Source: Alphaproteobacteria bacterium | GTDB taxonomy: Bacteria > Pseudomonadota > Alphaproteobacteria > RF32 > CAG-239 | DNA length: 55,592 nucleotides | Assembly: GCA_016283295.1 (NCBI GenBank) | Contig: JAEEMQ010000007.1 | Location: 1 to 55,592 of the forward strand | Reading direction: 5' to 3' | Part shown: positions 1-8,779 of the stretch, piece after piece | Numbering within the stretch: position 1 is the stretch's first letter | Layout: every line of letters begins with the position of its first letter | The notes under the pieces: model-generated | Databases searched by the model: none | What the model was told of the DNA's origin: nothing | Seen by the model: only the letters and a program-made list of their open reading frames with translations | Program-made: the position numbers and the translations under genes

Positions 1-1344
1 AACCTGTTTCTGCAATTATATCAAATATCCGATATGATTATCGTCGGCCACCTTATCAGCGTCAACGCTTTGGCCGCAATCGGCGCTTCGGCCCCGATAT
101 ATATGGTGTTTTTGATGGTGGCATTCGGCTTTACCGGCGGCTTGACCGTAATCACGGCTCAGCGCTTCGGCGCGCGCGATTACGACGGCGTTAAAATGTC
201 GGTTTTCCATTGTTTATTGGCCGCTCTGATTTTGAGCGTGATTTTGACCTGCGGCTTGATTATCTCGCTCAAACCCCTGCTCCGCATTATGAATATGCCG
301 CCGGAATTGTTTGCCGACGCTTATGATTTTATGTTTGTAATGTGTTTGAGCACAGTGATGATTGTGCTTTTTAACCTGCTTTCCGGTTTTATCCGCGCGC
401 TCGGCGATAGCAAAACCCCGCTTTATTTTTTGATTTTCTGCTCGCTGATTAATATTGCTCTTAACTTTGTTTTCATCAAATATTGCGGATGGGGCGTTGT
501 CGGTTCGGCCATGGGTACTCTGAGTTCCAATGCCATATCGGTTGTCATTTGCTTTATTTATATGTGGCATAAATTTCCGTTGTTGCGGCTTGATAAAAAA
601 TATATGCAATACAACTCGCATGTTATGCGTGACCACTTGCGCCTTGCCTTCCCGATGGCGTTGCAATTTTCGATTCTCTCGTTCAGTATTATGATTATTC
701 AAAGCGTATGCAACTCGTTCGGCCCCGATATAATCGCCGCCTTTGCCGCCGCTTTCCGTATTGAGCAATTTGCCACTCAGCCGCTGTTGGCTCTCGGTCT
801 TTCCATGGCAACTTTTACGGCGCAAAACTGGGGCGCGCACTTGCTTTCGCGTATTCGCCGCGGCGTTAAATATGCCTTTATCATGTCAACAATTATCAGT
901 ATTGCCGGCTTTTTCCTCATTCGCAAAATCGGCTCGGGCATGATTGCCATGTTTATTGACACCGGCGACAATGTTTCCGGCAACGATATTGCCCTGATTT
1001 TGGATGTGGGGCGGCAATATCTCGTTATCAGCACCATGTTCTATTTCTTTTTGGGTATGATTTTTGTGTTCCGCAACACCATTCAGGGCATGGGAAAACC
1101 GCTGTTGCCGCTGTTTTCGTGTATTCTCGAACTGGTGGTGCGTGCCTTCAGCGCGATTGTGCTTGCCGCGGCCATCGGCTACAAAGGAATTATGTATGCC
1201 GGCCCGTTGGCCTGGCTTGCCGCCGGAATATTGGTTATCGCCGGCTATTTGTACTATGTTCGCAAATTCAGCAAAAGCAACCGCTTTATCTGGACAATGG
1301 GCGAAATCAAACAACAACTCCGACAAAACGGTCCGATAGATTAA
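1..1344 (+). CDS. MATE family efflux transporter (5' end outside window)
   Basis: Multidrug/toxin extrusion (MATE) transporter of the inner membrane, a cation-coupled antiporter that exports organic compounds. The reading frame is open from base 1 and the residues before the first in-window ATG (LYQISDMIIVGHL) match the conserved first helix of the family, so the gene starts upstream and is cut by the window edge. About 12 hydrophobic segments follow, with the internal repeat typical of MATE (GFIRALGDSKTP in the first half, FRNTIQGMGKP in the second). The 447 visible codons are close to full length. It converges on the glycosyltransferase gene at 1349 with only 4 bases between stops and no visible terminator. 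The substrate cannot be told from sequence. Confidence 0.93.
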   Translation, partial: NLFLQLYQISDMIIVGHLISVNALAAIGASAPIYMVFLMVAFGFTGGLTVITAQRFGARDYDGVKMSVFHCLLAALILSVILTCGLIISLKPLLRIMNMPPELFADAYDFMFVMCLSTVMIVLFNLLSGFIRALGDSKTPLYFLIFCSLINIALNFVFIKYCGWGVVGSAMGTLSSNAISVVICFIYMWHKFPLLRLDKKYMQYNSHVMRDHLRLAFPMALQFSILSFSIMIIQSVCNSFGPDIIAAFAAAFRIEQFATQPLLALGLSMATFTAQNWGAHLLSRIRRGVKYAFIMSTIISIAGFFLIRKIGSGMIAMFIDTGDNVSGNDIALILDVGRQYLVISTMFYFFLGMIFVFRNTIQGMGKPLLPLFSCILELVVRAFSAIVLAAAIGYKGIMYAGPLAWLAAGILVIAGYLYYVRKFSKSNRFIWTMGEIKQQLRQNGPID

Positions 1345-1348
1345 AGCG

Positions 1349-2326
1349 CTATCTTTTCAACAGATTCAATAAAGTATATCTACCGCGACAAAATGCCCAC
1401 AAAGTGATTCTTTGGCGCAAATTCAGCATTGACGGCACCAAACACCCGCTTTGCCGCAGCTCCGTCAGATTTTGCCGCAACATCTCATAGCGTTCGCCAT
1501 CCTGCGCCGGATTATAACGTGCCAAATATTCCTTAATATGCATACCGTAAGCATAGCGCGCGGCAATTTTTTGCAATATTTTACGTTGTTTGGGATAAGC
1601 GGCAATCAACTTATTAATATCAATGCAAAGATTCTTAAATTCCTCGATTCGCTTAAACGATAAATCCTTTAAGGTTTGCGAAGTTTCAATAATGCGATAA
1701 GCAATCAACGGAGCACGACAAACCACGACCTTTTTACTTTTCAATAAAATTTCTATATTCAAAAGAATATCGTTAATGGCCGGCAAATCAAGCGCAAAAC
1801 GGGTGTTGGCAAACAATTCGCGCCGATACAGTTTGGTCCACATCAGCATCTCGATTTTCTTTTTGCGCACAAATTTATCGATAAACGGCTGCTCGGATAT
1901 AAAATCAATCGTCGGCGTCAATACCGTATCGGCAAATTCGTAAACCCCCTCGCCGGCAAAACGCAAATACGAACAACAGCTCAAGTCGGCGTCGCTTGCG
2001 ATAATATTTTGATGCAATATCTCCAAATATTGCGGGTGCAAAATATCGTCATTATCCAAAAAAGCGATGTACTTTCCGGCCGCCAGTTCCAACCCCTTAT
2101 TGCGTGCCGCACTGCCACCGGCATTGGTCTGACGATGAATTTTGAAGCGAGTATCGTTTGCCGCAAAATCCGCCAATATCCGCGGCGAAGCATCGCTCGA
2201 ACCGTCATCAACGCAAATCGCCTCAAAATCCTTAAACGTCTGCTTTTGTAACGATTGCAACGTTGTTTGCAAATACTTCTCGGCATTATAAACCGGAATG
2301 ATTACCGAAATCTGAGGTTCTGCCAT
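1349..2326 (-). CDS. Family 2 glycosyltransferase
   Basis: Inverting GT-A glycosyltransferase that moves a sugar from a nucleotide-sugar donor, probably for a surface polysaccharide or LPS. The N-terminal 110 residues show the family pattern: SVIIPVYNAEKYL, then VDDGSSD, then the metal/nucleotide-binding LDNDD. The C-terminal half (about residues 110-325) is basic and less conserved, with no transmembrane segment, so the enzyme should be cytoplasmic or peripheral. Its ATG shares one base with the stop of the upstream glycosyltransferase (TAATG), so the two are translationally coupled in one leftward operon with the gene at 3386. The acceptor and sugar are unknown. Confidence 0.92.
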   Translation of the reverse strand: MAEPQISVIIPVYNAEKYLQTTLQSLQKQTFKDFEAICVDDGSSDASPRILADFAANDTRFKIHRQTNAGGSAARNKGLELAAGKYIAFLDNDDILHPQYLEILHQNIIASDADLSCCSYLRFAGEGVYEFADTVLTPTIDFISEQPFIDKFVRKKKIEMLMWTKLYRRELFANTRFALDLPAINDILLNIEILLKSKKVVVCRAPLIAYRIIETSQTLKDLSFKRIEEFKNLCIDINKLIAAYPKQRKILQKIAARYAYGMHIKEYLARYNPAQDGERYEMLRQNLTELRQSGCLVPSMLNLRQRITLWAFCRGRYTLLNLLKR

Positions 2327-3384
2327 TATTTTTTATCCTTGTCATCAAAATATTTTACGGCCGCATCAAGCTTTTCCGCCACCACCGGCAACGCATATTT
2401 TTCCATACAAAGCAAATACCCGCGACGAGCCCTTTGTTGCGACTCGCCCAAGTTTTGCACGGCCAGTTGCAGCTGTTCTGCCATGGCATCGATATCACCG
2501 GCATCAAACAAATATGCGGCGTCGGCATGACCGGCAAATATTTCCCTCGGACCTTCAGCCAACGACGATACAATCGGCTTACCATGCAACATCGCTTCCA
2601 ACAAAACAATACCGAACGGCTCAAAACGCGACGATAAAACAAACACGTCAATATTGCTGAAAAACTCGGTTTTATCGTGCACCCACCCCAAAAGAGTTAC
2701 TTCTTTATCCAAATGATTTTCTTGTATTTGGCGACGGATACTCATATATTCTTCCATATATGCATCTTGCGGCGCTCCGCCGATAACCGCCTTAAATTTC
2801 ACACCGCGATCTTTCAGTTTGGCCAAAGCCGCAATCAAATCCGGAAAGCCTTTCATCGGGTCAAAGCGTCCCATGGTACCGATAACCGGCGGTTGATGGT
2901 AATCTTGTTTATAAAATTCGCGACCGGCGCTGATTAAATTCGGGATGGTAAAAATTCGTCCCAACGGGTAACCTTTCTTGGCAAAAACACCGCGTTGATA
3001 ATCGGTAATCGTGAAAATTCCGTCGCATTTATCAATATGCCGAAACTTCGGATTATGCGACACCGCCACGATTTTGGCGCCGAGCAACCGCGCCGCAGCC
3101 TTAAATATCGGCACGGCTTTTTTGTTATGCACAATTACCAAATCCGGCGCAAATTTTTTGAGCTTAAAATAAAGATACGGCACCAAAAACCAGTTATAAT
3201 GCACAAACGAGACCTGCACCACGGCCTCCGGGTTAAGCTGCTGCAGCTCCGGCAAAATTTTACACTTGGTATCAACCACCGCGCATACTTGATGATTATA
3301 TAATTTAAGCGCCTCGGTATAATCCAAAAAGGCTTGCTCGATTCCCCCCATCACACGGCTTATCATAACATTGACTATGCGCAT
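2326..3384 (-). CDS. Family 4 (GT-B) glycosyltransferase
   Basis: Retaining GT-B glycosyltransferase of 352 residues. The N-terminal Rossmann domain begins RIVNVMISRVMGGIEQAFLD, the usual glycine-containing acceptor-side loop. The C-terminal donor-binding domain starts near residue 168 (IGTMGRFDPMKGF) and carries the EX7E motif as EPFGIVLLEAM near residue 258. It is the middle gene of three: one base separates it from the gene at 3386 and its stop overlaps the next ATG. Three glycosyltransferases of different folds in one operon suggest assembly of a short glycan on LPS or a capsule-like polymer; the sugar identity is not visible. Confidence 0.92.
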   Translation of the reverse strand: MRIVNVMISRVMGGIEQAFLDYTEALKLYNHQVCAVVDTKCKILPELQQLNPEAVVQVSFVHYNWFLVPYLYFKLKKFAPDLVIVHNKKAVPIFKAAARLLGAKIVAVSHNPKFRHIDKCDGIFTITDYQRGVFAKKGYPLGRIFTIPNLISAGREFYKQDYHQPPVIGTMGRFDPMKGFPDLIAALAKLKDRGVKFKAVIGGAPQDAYMEEYMSIRRQIQENHLDKEVTLLGWVHDKTEFFSNIDVFVLSSRFEPFGIVLLEAMLHGKPIVSSLAEGPREIFAGHADAAYLFDAGDIDAMAEQLQLAVQNLGESQQRARRGYLLCMEKYALPVVAEKLDAAVKYFDDKDKK

Positions 3385-3385
3385 T

Positions 3386-4297
3386 TTATTCTCCTAACCT
3401 GCCGCTCAACAAACAATCCGAAAAAGAATTTTTCGCCGGCTCTTTTTTATATTTCCAACTCAATTTATGCATGGACATTTTGCCCTTGATTTCCGCCCAT
3501 TTCTGCTCCGTATACGGCTCAAAAAAGTTATCCGCCAATTCGTAGCAATCATCATAAACCAGCGGAGTTTGCGCCCATTGTCGCGCACATTCCGCCGAAT
3601 TCTGCACCATCAAATCAAAAAAAGAATACCCGAAAAAATAATTGATGGTGGTATTTTCATATCTCCAGTATTCCAGCAAAAGATTGAGCAAATTTTTTAC
3701 CAATAAATTACCGGCCGCGGCTTTTATAAACCAAATCTGGAATTGATATAATTCGCGGCAATGAAACGAGAAAAACGGCGAATCAACATACGGCGGCAGA
3801 GGAGCGGTTAAAAACACCGTAGCATCGAGCCAAATTCCGCCGTATTTTACCAACAAAGCCATTCGCAAAATATCTGCCAAATGCGCCCGGGAAATATAAC
3901 CTTTTTGATGCTTTTGCATAATGTAATCCGGCAATTTTACATAATCGCGCATATTGTCGGCGGTGATTACACGTAACTCATAATCGGGACAATGTTTACG
4001 AATTGACTCGATACATTTTTTAACCACCGGCGGCAAATTTTCTTCGCCTTGCCACCAGCAGGTCCAGATAATCTTTGGAGATTCGGTCGGCGATTCCTTT
4101 GCCGCAGCATCGTCCAACGCATACAAATAACGGCTCAAATACTTTTTTTCCGCCTCATAGCGCAGTTGCTTAAACTTGGTTTTGCGCTCCGTTTTATTTT
4201 TATAAAGTAAAGTCGTAAACAACCGCAGCCAAAGCACATAAAGCTTAACTTTCATAAATGCCGTACGGCGCAAGCAAAAATCAATTATATTCTTCAT
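3386..4297 (-). CDS. Capsular polysaccharide synthesis-type glycosyltransferase (GT32-like)
   Basis: 303-residue protein of the Caps_synth / GT32-like glycosyltransferases with a DXD-type catalytic site. Signature segments are PKIIWTCWWQGEENLPPVV near residue 73, ELRVITADN, and YGGIWLDATVFLT near residue 152 with the metal-binding LDAT. The extreme N-terminus is basic and hydrophobic (LYVLWLRLFTTLLY) and could be peripheral or membrane-anchored. It is the first gene of the leftward three-glycosyltransferase operon. No clear Shine-Dalgarno precedes the ATG at 4297; an in-frame ATG at 4255 is an alternative. Confidence 0.88.
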   Translation of the reverse strand: MKNIIDFCLRRTAFMKVKLYVLWLRLFTTLLYKNKTERKTKFKQLRYEAEKKYLSRYLYALDDAAAKESPTESPKIIWTCWWQGEENLPPVVKKCIESIRKHCPDYELRVITADNMRDYVKLPDYIMQKHQKGYISRAHLADILRMALLVKYGGIWLDATVFLTAPLPPYVDSPFFSFHCRELYQFQIWFIKAAAGNLLVKNLLNLLLEYWRYENTTINYFFGYSFFDLMVQNSAECARQWAQTPLVYDDCYELADNFFEPYTEQKWAEIKGKMSMHKLSWKYKKEPAKNSFSDCLLSGRLGE

Positions 4298-4344
4298 TTT
4301 ATTATCTGCAGACGTTGTTCGCTGTATACATCATATACGCCGCG

Positions 4345-4373
4345 TAAAAAATAGCAAGCGACGATTGCTATTA
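4345..4373 (-). terminator. Intrinsic terminator after the GltD-like gene
   Basis: On the minus strand, TAGCAA pairs with TTGCTA across a 7-base loop and is followed by a run of T. It lies 18 bases past the stop of the leftward flavoprotein gene and separates it from the glycosyltransferase operon. Confidence 0.7.
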
Positions 4374-4390
4374 ATACAAAGGAAAAATTA

Positions 4391-5575
4391 TTATTTTTCC
4401 ATAGCGAATTTTTCCGCAACCGACGCCGCCGCCCGTTTGCCGGAAGCGACCGCCTCCACCGCCGTAGAGCCGCCGTTTACAAAATCGCCGGCATAAAAGA
4501 TATTTTCGGTCTCATTCGGCTCTTCCGCCCGGGTTGAACCGAGTGCCGATATCAACAGCGACAACCCGGAACGCGCAGTTTCCGTATGCGGCACGTCTTG
4601 CAACCGCCCTTCTGCGTTAAACTGCGTTTTGCAGGTATATATTGTCAGCATATCGTCGACTTTTTCAACTTTGGTAACCCGCGTCATGGTGGTAATATCA
4701 ATCTGTTTTTCCAACAAAGAATTTCTTTCCGCCGGAGTTATGCGCATATCGCTCAGGCGCCGCCGCACAAACATTTCAACATGTGTTGCCCCGTTATTTG
4801 CCGCCGTTATCGCACAATCCACCGCCGCCGCACCGCCGCCGATAATCCCGACATGGCCGGTTGCCGCATACTGTTGCGGATTTTTCAGATAATCGGTATA
4901 ATCAACCATCCAATATTCGCCGTCAATCCCGAGCGTACGGCTTTTTTGTTCGCCCGGCGCCGCAATCACCGTGTCAAAACCTTGTTGCAACAAAGAATTA
5001 TAATCGGAAATCGGTGTATTCAAGCGTATTTCCACCGCTGCATTTTCACTCAAACGTTGCCACTCATGCGCAATAATTTCCCGCGGCAGTCGTTCCATCG
5101 GAATCATATTCAAAGCGCCGCCGAGCGAACTTTCACGCTCAAACACCGTTACGGCAAAACCATATTTTATCAGCTCTGCCGCCGCGCCGATGCCGGCCGG
5201 ACCGGCTCCCACAATCGCCACCCGTCGACCGTTAGCGGCTGTTTTTCTAACCCGTTCTGCTGTGCCGTCTTCTCTCATCCGGCGCATAATTTCCGCCTGC
5301 ACCGCCGGAATCCGTATCGGCATATCGATATGCTGGCGCAAACAGGCACGCATACAAAACTTATCCGGACAAATCAGACCGCAGGTTTCGCCCAGCGGAT
5401 TTTGCGCCAAAACCAACGCCCCCGCCCGTTTAATATTCCCTTCTTTGGCCGCGGCAATAAAATCGTGCGGCGAACACTTGACCGGGCACGCCTTTTCACA
5501 CGGTTTGCCCGGACATTGCAAACACTTCTCCAACTCGGCGGCAAACTGAGCTTTATTCAAATACGGCTTGGACAC
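4391..5575 (-). CDS. GltD/PreT-like NAD(P)H-dependent flavoprotein with Fe-S N-terminus
   Basis: Pyridine-nucleotide oxidoreductase of the glutamate synthase small subunit / dihydropyrimidine dehydrogenase N-terminal type. Two cysteine clusters lie in the first 85 residues: CLQCPGKPCEKACP and CGLICPDKFCMRAC, which in this family hold [4Fe-4S] centres. An FAD Rossmann motif follows near residue 119 (VAIVGAGPAGIGAAAE), a second dinucleotide site near residue 242 (VGIIGGGAAAVDCA), and the FAD-closing segment GDFVNGGSTAVEAV near the C-terminus. At 394 residues it is shorter than GltD (about 470). No GltB or other partner is next to it, so the electron acceptor is unknown. It appears monocistronic, with AGGAGG about 5 bases before the ATG. 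Confidence 0.85.
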   Translation of the reverse strand: MSKPYLNKAQFAAELEKCLQCPGKPCEKACPVKCSPHDFIAAAKEGNIKRAGALVLAQNPLGETCGLICPDKFCMRACLRQHIDMPIRIPAVQAEIMRRMREDGTAERVRKTAANGRRVAIVGAGPAGIGAAAELIKYGFAVTVFERESSLGGALNMIPMERLPREIIAHEWQRLSENAAVEIRLNTPISDYNSLLQQGFDTVIAAPGEQKSRTLGIDGEYWMVDYTDYLKNPQQYAATGHVGIIGGGAAAVDCAITAANNGATHVEMFVRRRLSDMRITPAERNSLLEKQIDITTMTRVTKVEKVDDMLTIYTCKTQFNAEGRLQDVPHTETARSGLSLLISALGSTRAEEPNETENIFYAGDFVNGGSTAVEAVASGKRAAASVAEKFAMEK

Positions 5576-5707
5576 GGCAGACCTCCTTTTTTATGTTTGT
5601 TATGATTTAAGCATAAAAAAACAAAAAAAACACCTAATATTTTCGCTTTTCAGATTGTATTTAAGAAAAAAGGCTGTATGATAAGGCCAAACAGGTATAT
5701 AACTGAA

Positions 5708-6466
5708 ATGAATAAGCAGTGGCTAAAAGACATCATCAAATCTTCCGCCGCCGAAAAGTTAATCGGCAGTTTTGCTTATTATTACCTGAAATTCGTCGGC
5801 TTAACCACCCGTTGGAAATCGGTTACCGGTGTTAAAGAAACCTACGAAACTTTGCAAAAAGACGGCAGTATCATTGTTATCGGTTGGCACGGACGCACCC
5901 TGATTATGCCGTATTTCTGGAACAAAAGCAGCAAACTCAACGCCTTGGTTTCGCCTCATCGCGACGGCCGAATGATTATGTATATCTTAGAAAAATTCGG
6001 CATCGGCCATATCAGCGGTTCCAGCGATAAAAACGCTAAAGAAGCCGCGCTCGAATTAATGCAGAATCTCAAAGACGGCAACAGTATCGCCATTATTCCG
6101 GACGGGCCGCGCGGGCCGAGTATGGAACTGACGATGAGCCCGCTGTTTTATGCGCAAAAATCCGGCAAACCGATTTTAGGCATAACTTACAGTATTGCCG
6201 GCTCCATCGTCGTCAACAAAAGTTGGGATGATATGCTGATTCCGCTGCCGTTTCACAAAGGTAAATACGCCATTACGCCGCCGGTCTATATTCCGGCCGA
6301 TGCCACTCCGGAACAGCTTGAAGAATATCGCCAAAAGATTGAAAACGATTTGAACGAACTGACCTGGAAACTTGACAAGGAAATGGGTCTGCCCTATATT
6401 CAAAAAGGCAAACGGCCGCGCAAAAGCCGCAAAGAATTATATGAGGAACAACATAGAGGAAAATAG
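5708..6466 (+). CDS. Lysophospholipid acyltransferase-like protein (DUF374)
   Basis: Predicted acyltransferase of the LPLAT superfamily, DUF374 group, often found beside Kdo transferase genes and thought to act on lipid A or phospholipid at the inner membrane. The catalytic block is VIGWHGRTLIMPYFW, where the HG followed by a distant acid replaces the usual HX4D. The glycine-rich PDGPRGPSMEL near residue 145 corresponds to the substrate-binding block. I chose the ATG at 5708 (MNKQWLKD) because the family starts close to this hydrophobic segment; an upstream in-frame ATG at 5678 would add ten residues, and neither has a strong Shine-Dalgarno. It abuts waaA directly: its stop is followed immediately by the waaA ATG. 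Confidence 0.85.
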   Translation: MNKQWLKDIIKSSAAEKLIGSFAYYYLKFVGLTTRWKSVTGVKETYETLQKDGSIIVIGWHGRTLIMPYFWNKSSKLNALVSPHRDGRMIMYILEKFGIGHISGSSDKNAKEAALELMQNLKDGNSIAIIPDGPRGPSMELTMSPLFYAQKSGKPILGITYSIAGSIVVNKSWDDMLIPLPFHKGKYAITPPVYIPADATPEQLEEYRQKIENDLNELTWKLDKEMGLPYIQKGKRPRKSRKELYEEQHRGK

Positions 6467-7744
6467 ATGTTTATAGGTCTTTACAATACCATGATTCGCG
6501 TTTTATACCCGATTGCCATTCGCCGCTACATCGAAAAGCGCAAAAAAATCGGCAAGGAAGATGTAAAGCGTTTTAACGAGCGTATCGGGCGTCCGACCAA
6601 AGAGCGGCCGGAAGGTCGGTTGGTATGGTTGCACGGCGCTTCGGTCGGGGAATCTATCTCGATGTTGCCGCTGATTAACCGCTTGCTCGAACTTTATCCC
6701 GATATTCATGTTATGGTAACAACCGGCACCACCACCTCGGCCGAAGTTATGGCCAAACGCTTGCCGGAGCGCGCTTTCCATCAATATTTACCGATTGACA
6801 ATCCGGTGTTTACCACCCGTTTTGTTCGCCATTGGCAACCGACGATTGCGCTGTGGTTTGAATCCGAATTTTGGCCGGCGATGCTGTCGTCCATCAAACG
6901 CCGCAACATCCCGCTGATTCTGATTAACGGCCGCATTTCCAACAAATCTTTCAAGCGTTGGCAGCAGTTTGAATTTATCATTAAAGAGTTGCTCGATTGC
7001 TTTACCGCCTGCCTCGGACAATCGGAAGAAGACGCCTATCGTCTGCGCATTTTGGGCGCCAAAGACGCGATGTGTCTCGGCAATTTGAAATATGCCGGAC
7101 TACCGATTCCGGTGGACCAGGAAAAGAAAGCCGAAATTTTGCGGCAAATCGGCGAACGCCCGCTGTGGCTCGTGAGTTCTACTCACAGCGACGAAGAATT
7201 TAAAATCGGCCGCTTTTTGAAAGAATTGCAGCAAAAACATCCGGGCCTGCTGACTTTGATGGCACCGCGTCACCCTAATCGCGGGGTCGAAATTAAGGAA
7301 AAACTGCAAAAAGATTACGGCTTGAATGTTGCTTTGCGCTCGGCCGGCGAGCCGGTAACCGCCGAAACCGACGTTTATGTGGCGGATACCATCGGCGAAA
7401 TGGGTATATGGTACGAAATCGCGCCGATAGTGTTTATCGGCGGCTCGCTCATTCCGCACGGCGGCCAAAACTTTATGGAGCCGTCGCGTTGCCGTGATGC
7501 CGTTATTGTCGGCCCGCACATGCACAACTTTACCGACGCGATGAATCGCGCCAAACACGCCGACGGCATTATCCAGGTCAACGATGTGTTAGAGCTTATC
7601 GATATGGTTGACCAGCTTTTGAGCAATCGTGAGCTGCTTGAAGCCAAGCGCAGTCTGGCTTATAACTGGGCCACCAGCGAAGCCAAAGTTCTGGACGGCA
7701 TTGTGGAAAAAATTCAGGGATATATGGTTAATGAAGACTCCTAA
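6467..7744 (+). CDS. waaA: 3-deoxy-D-manno-octulosonic acid (Kdo) transferase
   Basis: Transfers Kdo from CMP-Kdo to lipid IVA on the cytoplasmic face of the inner membrane, an essential step of LPS synthesis. The 425-residue length is normal. An N-terminal membrane-associating helix precedes WLHGASVGES, the GT30 signature near residue 54 with the catalytic Glu. The C-terminal domain contains SSTHSDEE, LMAPRHPNRG, and FIGGSLIPHGGQNFMEPS, the conserved nucleotide-sugar site. A good Shine-Dalgarno (AGAGGAAA) lies within the end of the upstream acyltransferase gene. The last 14 bases overlap lpxK, giving a three-gene lipid A/Kdo operon. Confidence 0.96.
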   Translation: MFIGLYNTMIRVLYPIAIRRYIEKRKKIGKEDVKRFNERIGRPTKERPEGRLVWLHGASVGESISMLPLINRLLELYPDIHVMVTTGTTTSAEVMAKRLPERAFHQYLPIDNPVFTTRFVRHWQPTIALWFESEFWPAMLSSIKRRNIPLILINGRISNKSFKRWQQFEFIIKELLDCFTACLGQSEEDAYRLRILGAKDAMCLGNLKYAGLPIPVDQEKKAEILRQIGERPLWLVSSTHSDEEFKIGRFLKELQQKHPGLLTLMAPRHPNRGVEIKEKLQKDYGLNVALRSAGEPVTAETDVYVADTIGEMGIWYEIAPIVFIGGSLIPHGGQNFMEPSRCRDAVIVGPHMHNFTDAMNRAKHADGIIQVNDVLELIDMVDQLLSNRELLEAKRSLAYNWATSEAKVLDGIVEKIQGYMVNEDS

Positions 7745-8690
7745 ATATTGGCAATCAAATTCGCTTATTTCCAAGTTGCTGACACCGTTCGGCAAACTTT
7801 ACGGAGCCGCTACCCAGCTTCGACTCAAGTTGCATCAGCCGCGCAAAACTTCCGTACCGGTAATCTGCGTCGGCAACATAACCGCCGGCGGCACCGGCAA
7901 AACCCCGGTATCGATATCTTTGGCCAAAATGCTGGCAACTTCCATGCATCACCCGATTTTCGTAACCCGCGGCTACGGCGGCAAATTACAAAATGTTTTG
8001 GTAAACAACAAAAAACACACGGCGCAAGATGTCGGCGACGAACCGTTATTATTGTCGGAACAGGCTCCGGTTGTGGTCAACTCCGACCGCTATGCCGGTG
8101 CGGAATTGGCGGTCAAAGAAGGTGCCGACGTGATAATTATGGACGACGGCTTTCAAAACCCGACTTTGCATAAAGACCTGTCTTTTCTGGTGTTTGACGG
8201 CCATTACGGTATCGGCAACGGCAAAATTATTCCGGCCGGTCCGCTGCGCGAAACATTTCACGACGGTGTTAAACGCGCCGATGCCCTGATTATTTTGGGC
8301 AAAGACAAGCACGGTCTGGTTGAACGCGCCAAACTTCCGGTGTTTTTCGGACATACCGAACCGGTACAAACCACCGTCAGCGAAGCCAATATTTTGGCCT
8401 TTGCCGGTATCGGTAATCCGCAAAAATTCTATCATACCTTAAAACAGCAGGGCTTTAACGTGGTGGAAACAATCGATTTTCCGGACCATCATTTTTATAC
8501 CGCCGCCGAAATTGAAAAAATCTTGCAAAAAGCCAAAGAGATAAAGGCCGAAGTTTATACCACCAGCAAAGATTTTGTTAAAATTCCGGCGCTGTATCAC
8601 AAAAGTATAAATATGCTTGAAGTGGCGGTTGTTTGGGATAAACCGGAAGAATTGCTGACGTTCATCGAGAGCCGGATCGGCAAAGAATAG
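7731..8690 (+). CDS. lpxK: Tetraacyldisaccharide 4'-kinase
   Basis: Phosphorylates the 4' position of the lipid A precursor disaccharide using ATP, at the inner membrane. The P-loop is GNITAGGTGKTPVS near residue 46, followed by the LpxK-specific DVGDEPLLL and the Walker-B-like IIMDDGFQNP. An N-terminal hydrophobic stretch fits the membrane-anchoring helix of the family. I start it at the ATG at 7731 (MKTPKYW), inside the end of waaA, because CAGGGA stands 10 bases upstream and the length (319 residues) then fits; a longer frame from 7629 would run deep into waaA. It is the last gene of the operon. Confidence 0.95.
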   Translation: MKTPKYWQSNSLISKLLTPFGKLYGAATQLRLKLHQPRKTSVPVICVGNITAGGTGKTPVSISLAKMLATSMHHPIFVTRGYGGKLQNVLVNNKKHTAQDVGDEPLLLSEQAPVVVNSDRYAGAELAVKEGADVIIMDDGFQNPTLHKDLSFLVFDGHYGIGNGKIIPAGPLRETFHDGVKRADALIILGKDKHGLVERAKLPVFFGHTEPVQTTVSEANILAFAGIGNPQKFYHTLKQQGFNVVETIDFPDHHFYTAAEIEKILQKAKEIKAEVYTTSKDFVKIPALYHKSINMLEVAVVWDKPEELLTFIESRIGKE

Positions 8691-8701
8691 ACAAATTAAA
8701 C

Positions 8702-8730
8702 TTTACAAAACACCTTTTTTATGTTTTAAT
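8702..8730 (+). promoter_or_regulatory. Putative sigma-70 promoter for the gene at 8780
   Basis: TTTACA, 17 bases, then TTTAAT, placed in the gap after lpxK. An inverted repeat ATTCAAC...GTTGAAT (8729-8761) with a 19-base spacer follows and could affect expression. Supported by sequence match only. Confidence 0.4.
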
Positions 8731-8779
8731 TCAACCATACATTATATTATTCGAGTTGAATCATTAAAACTATAATTAT

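Noticed and set aside
4586..5605. Long plus-strand frame (339 codons) opposite the GltD-like gene
   Set aside because: His/Arg-rich antisense shadow of the real flavoprotein gene, which has clear motifs on the other strand.
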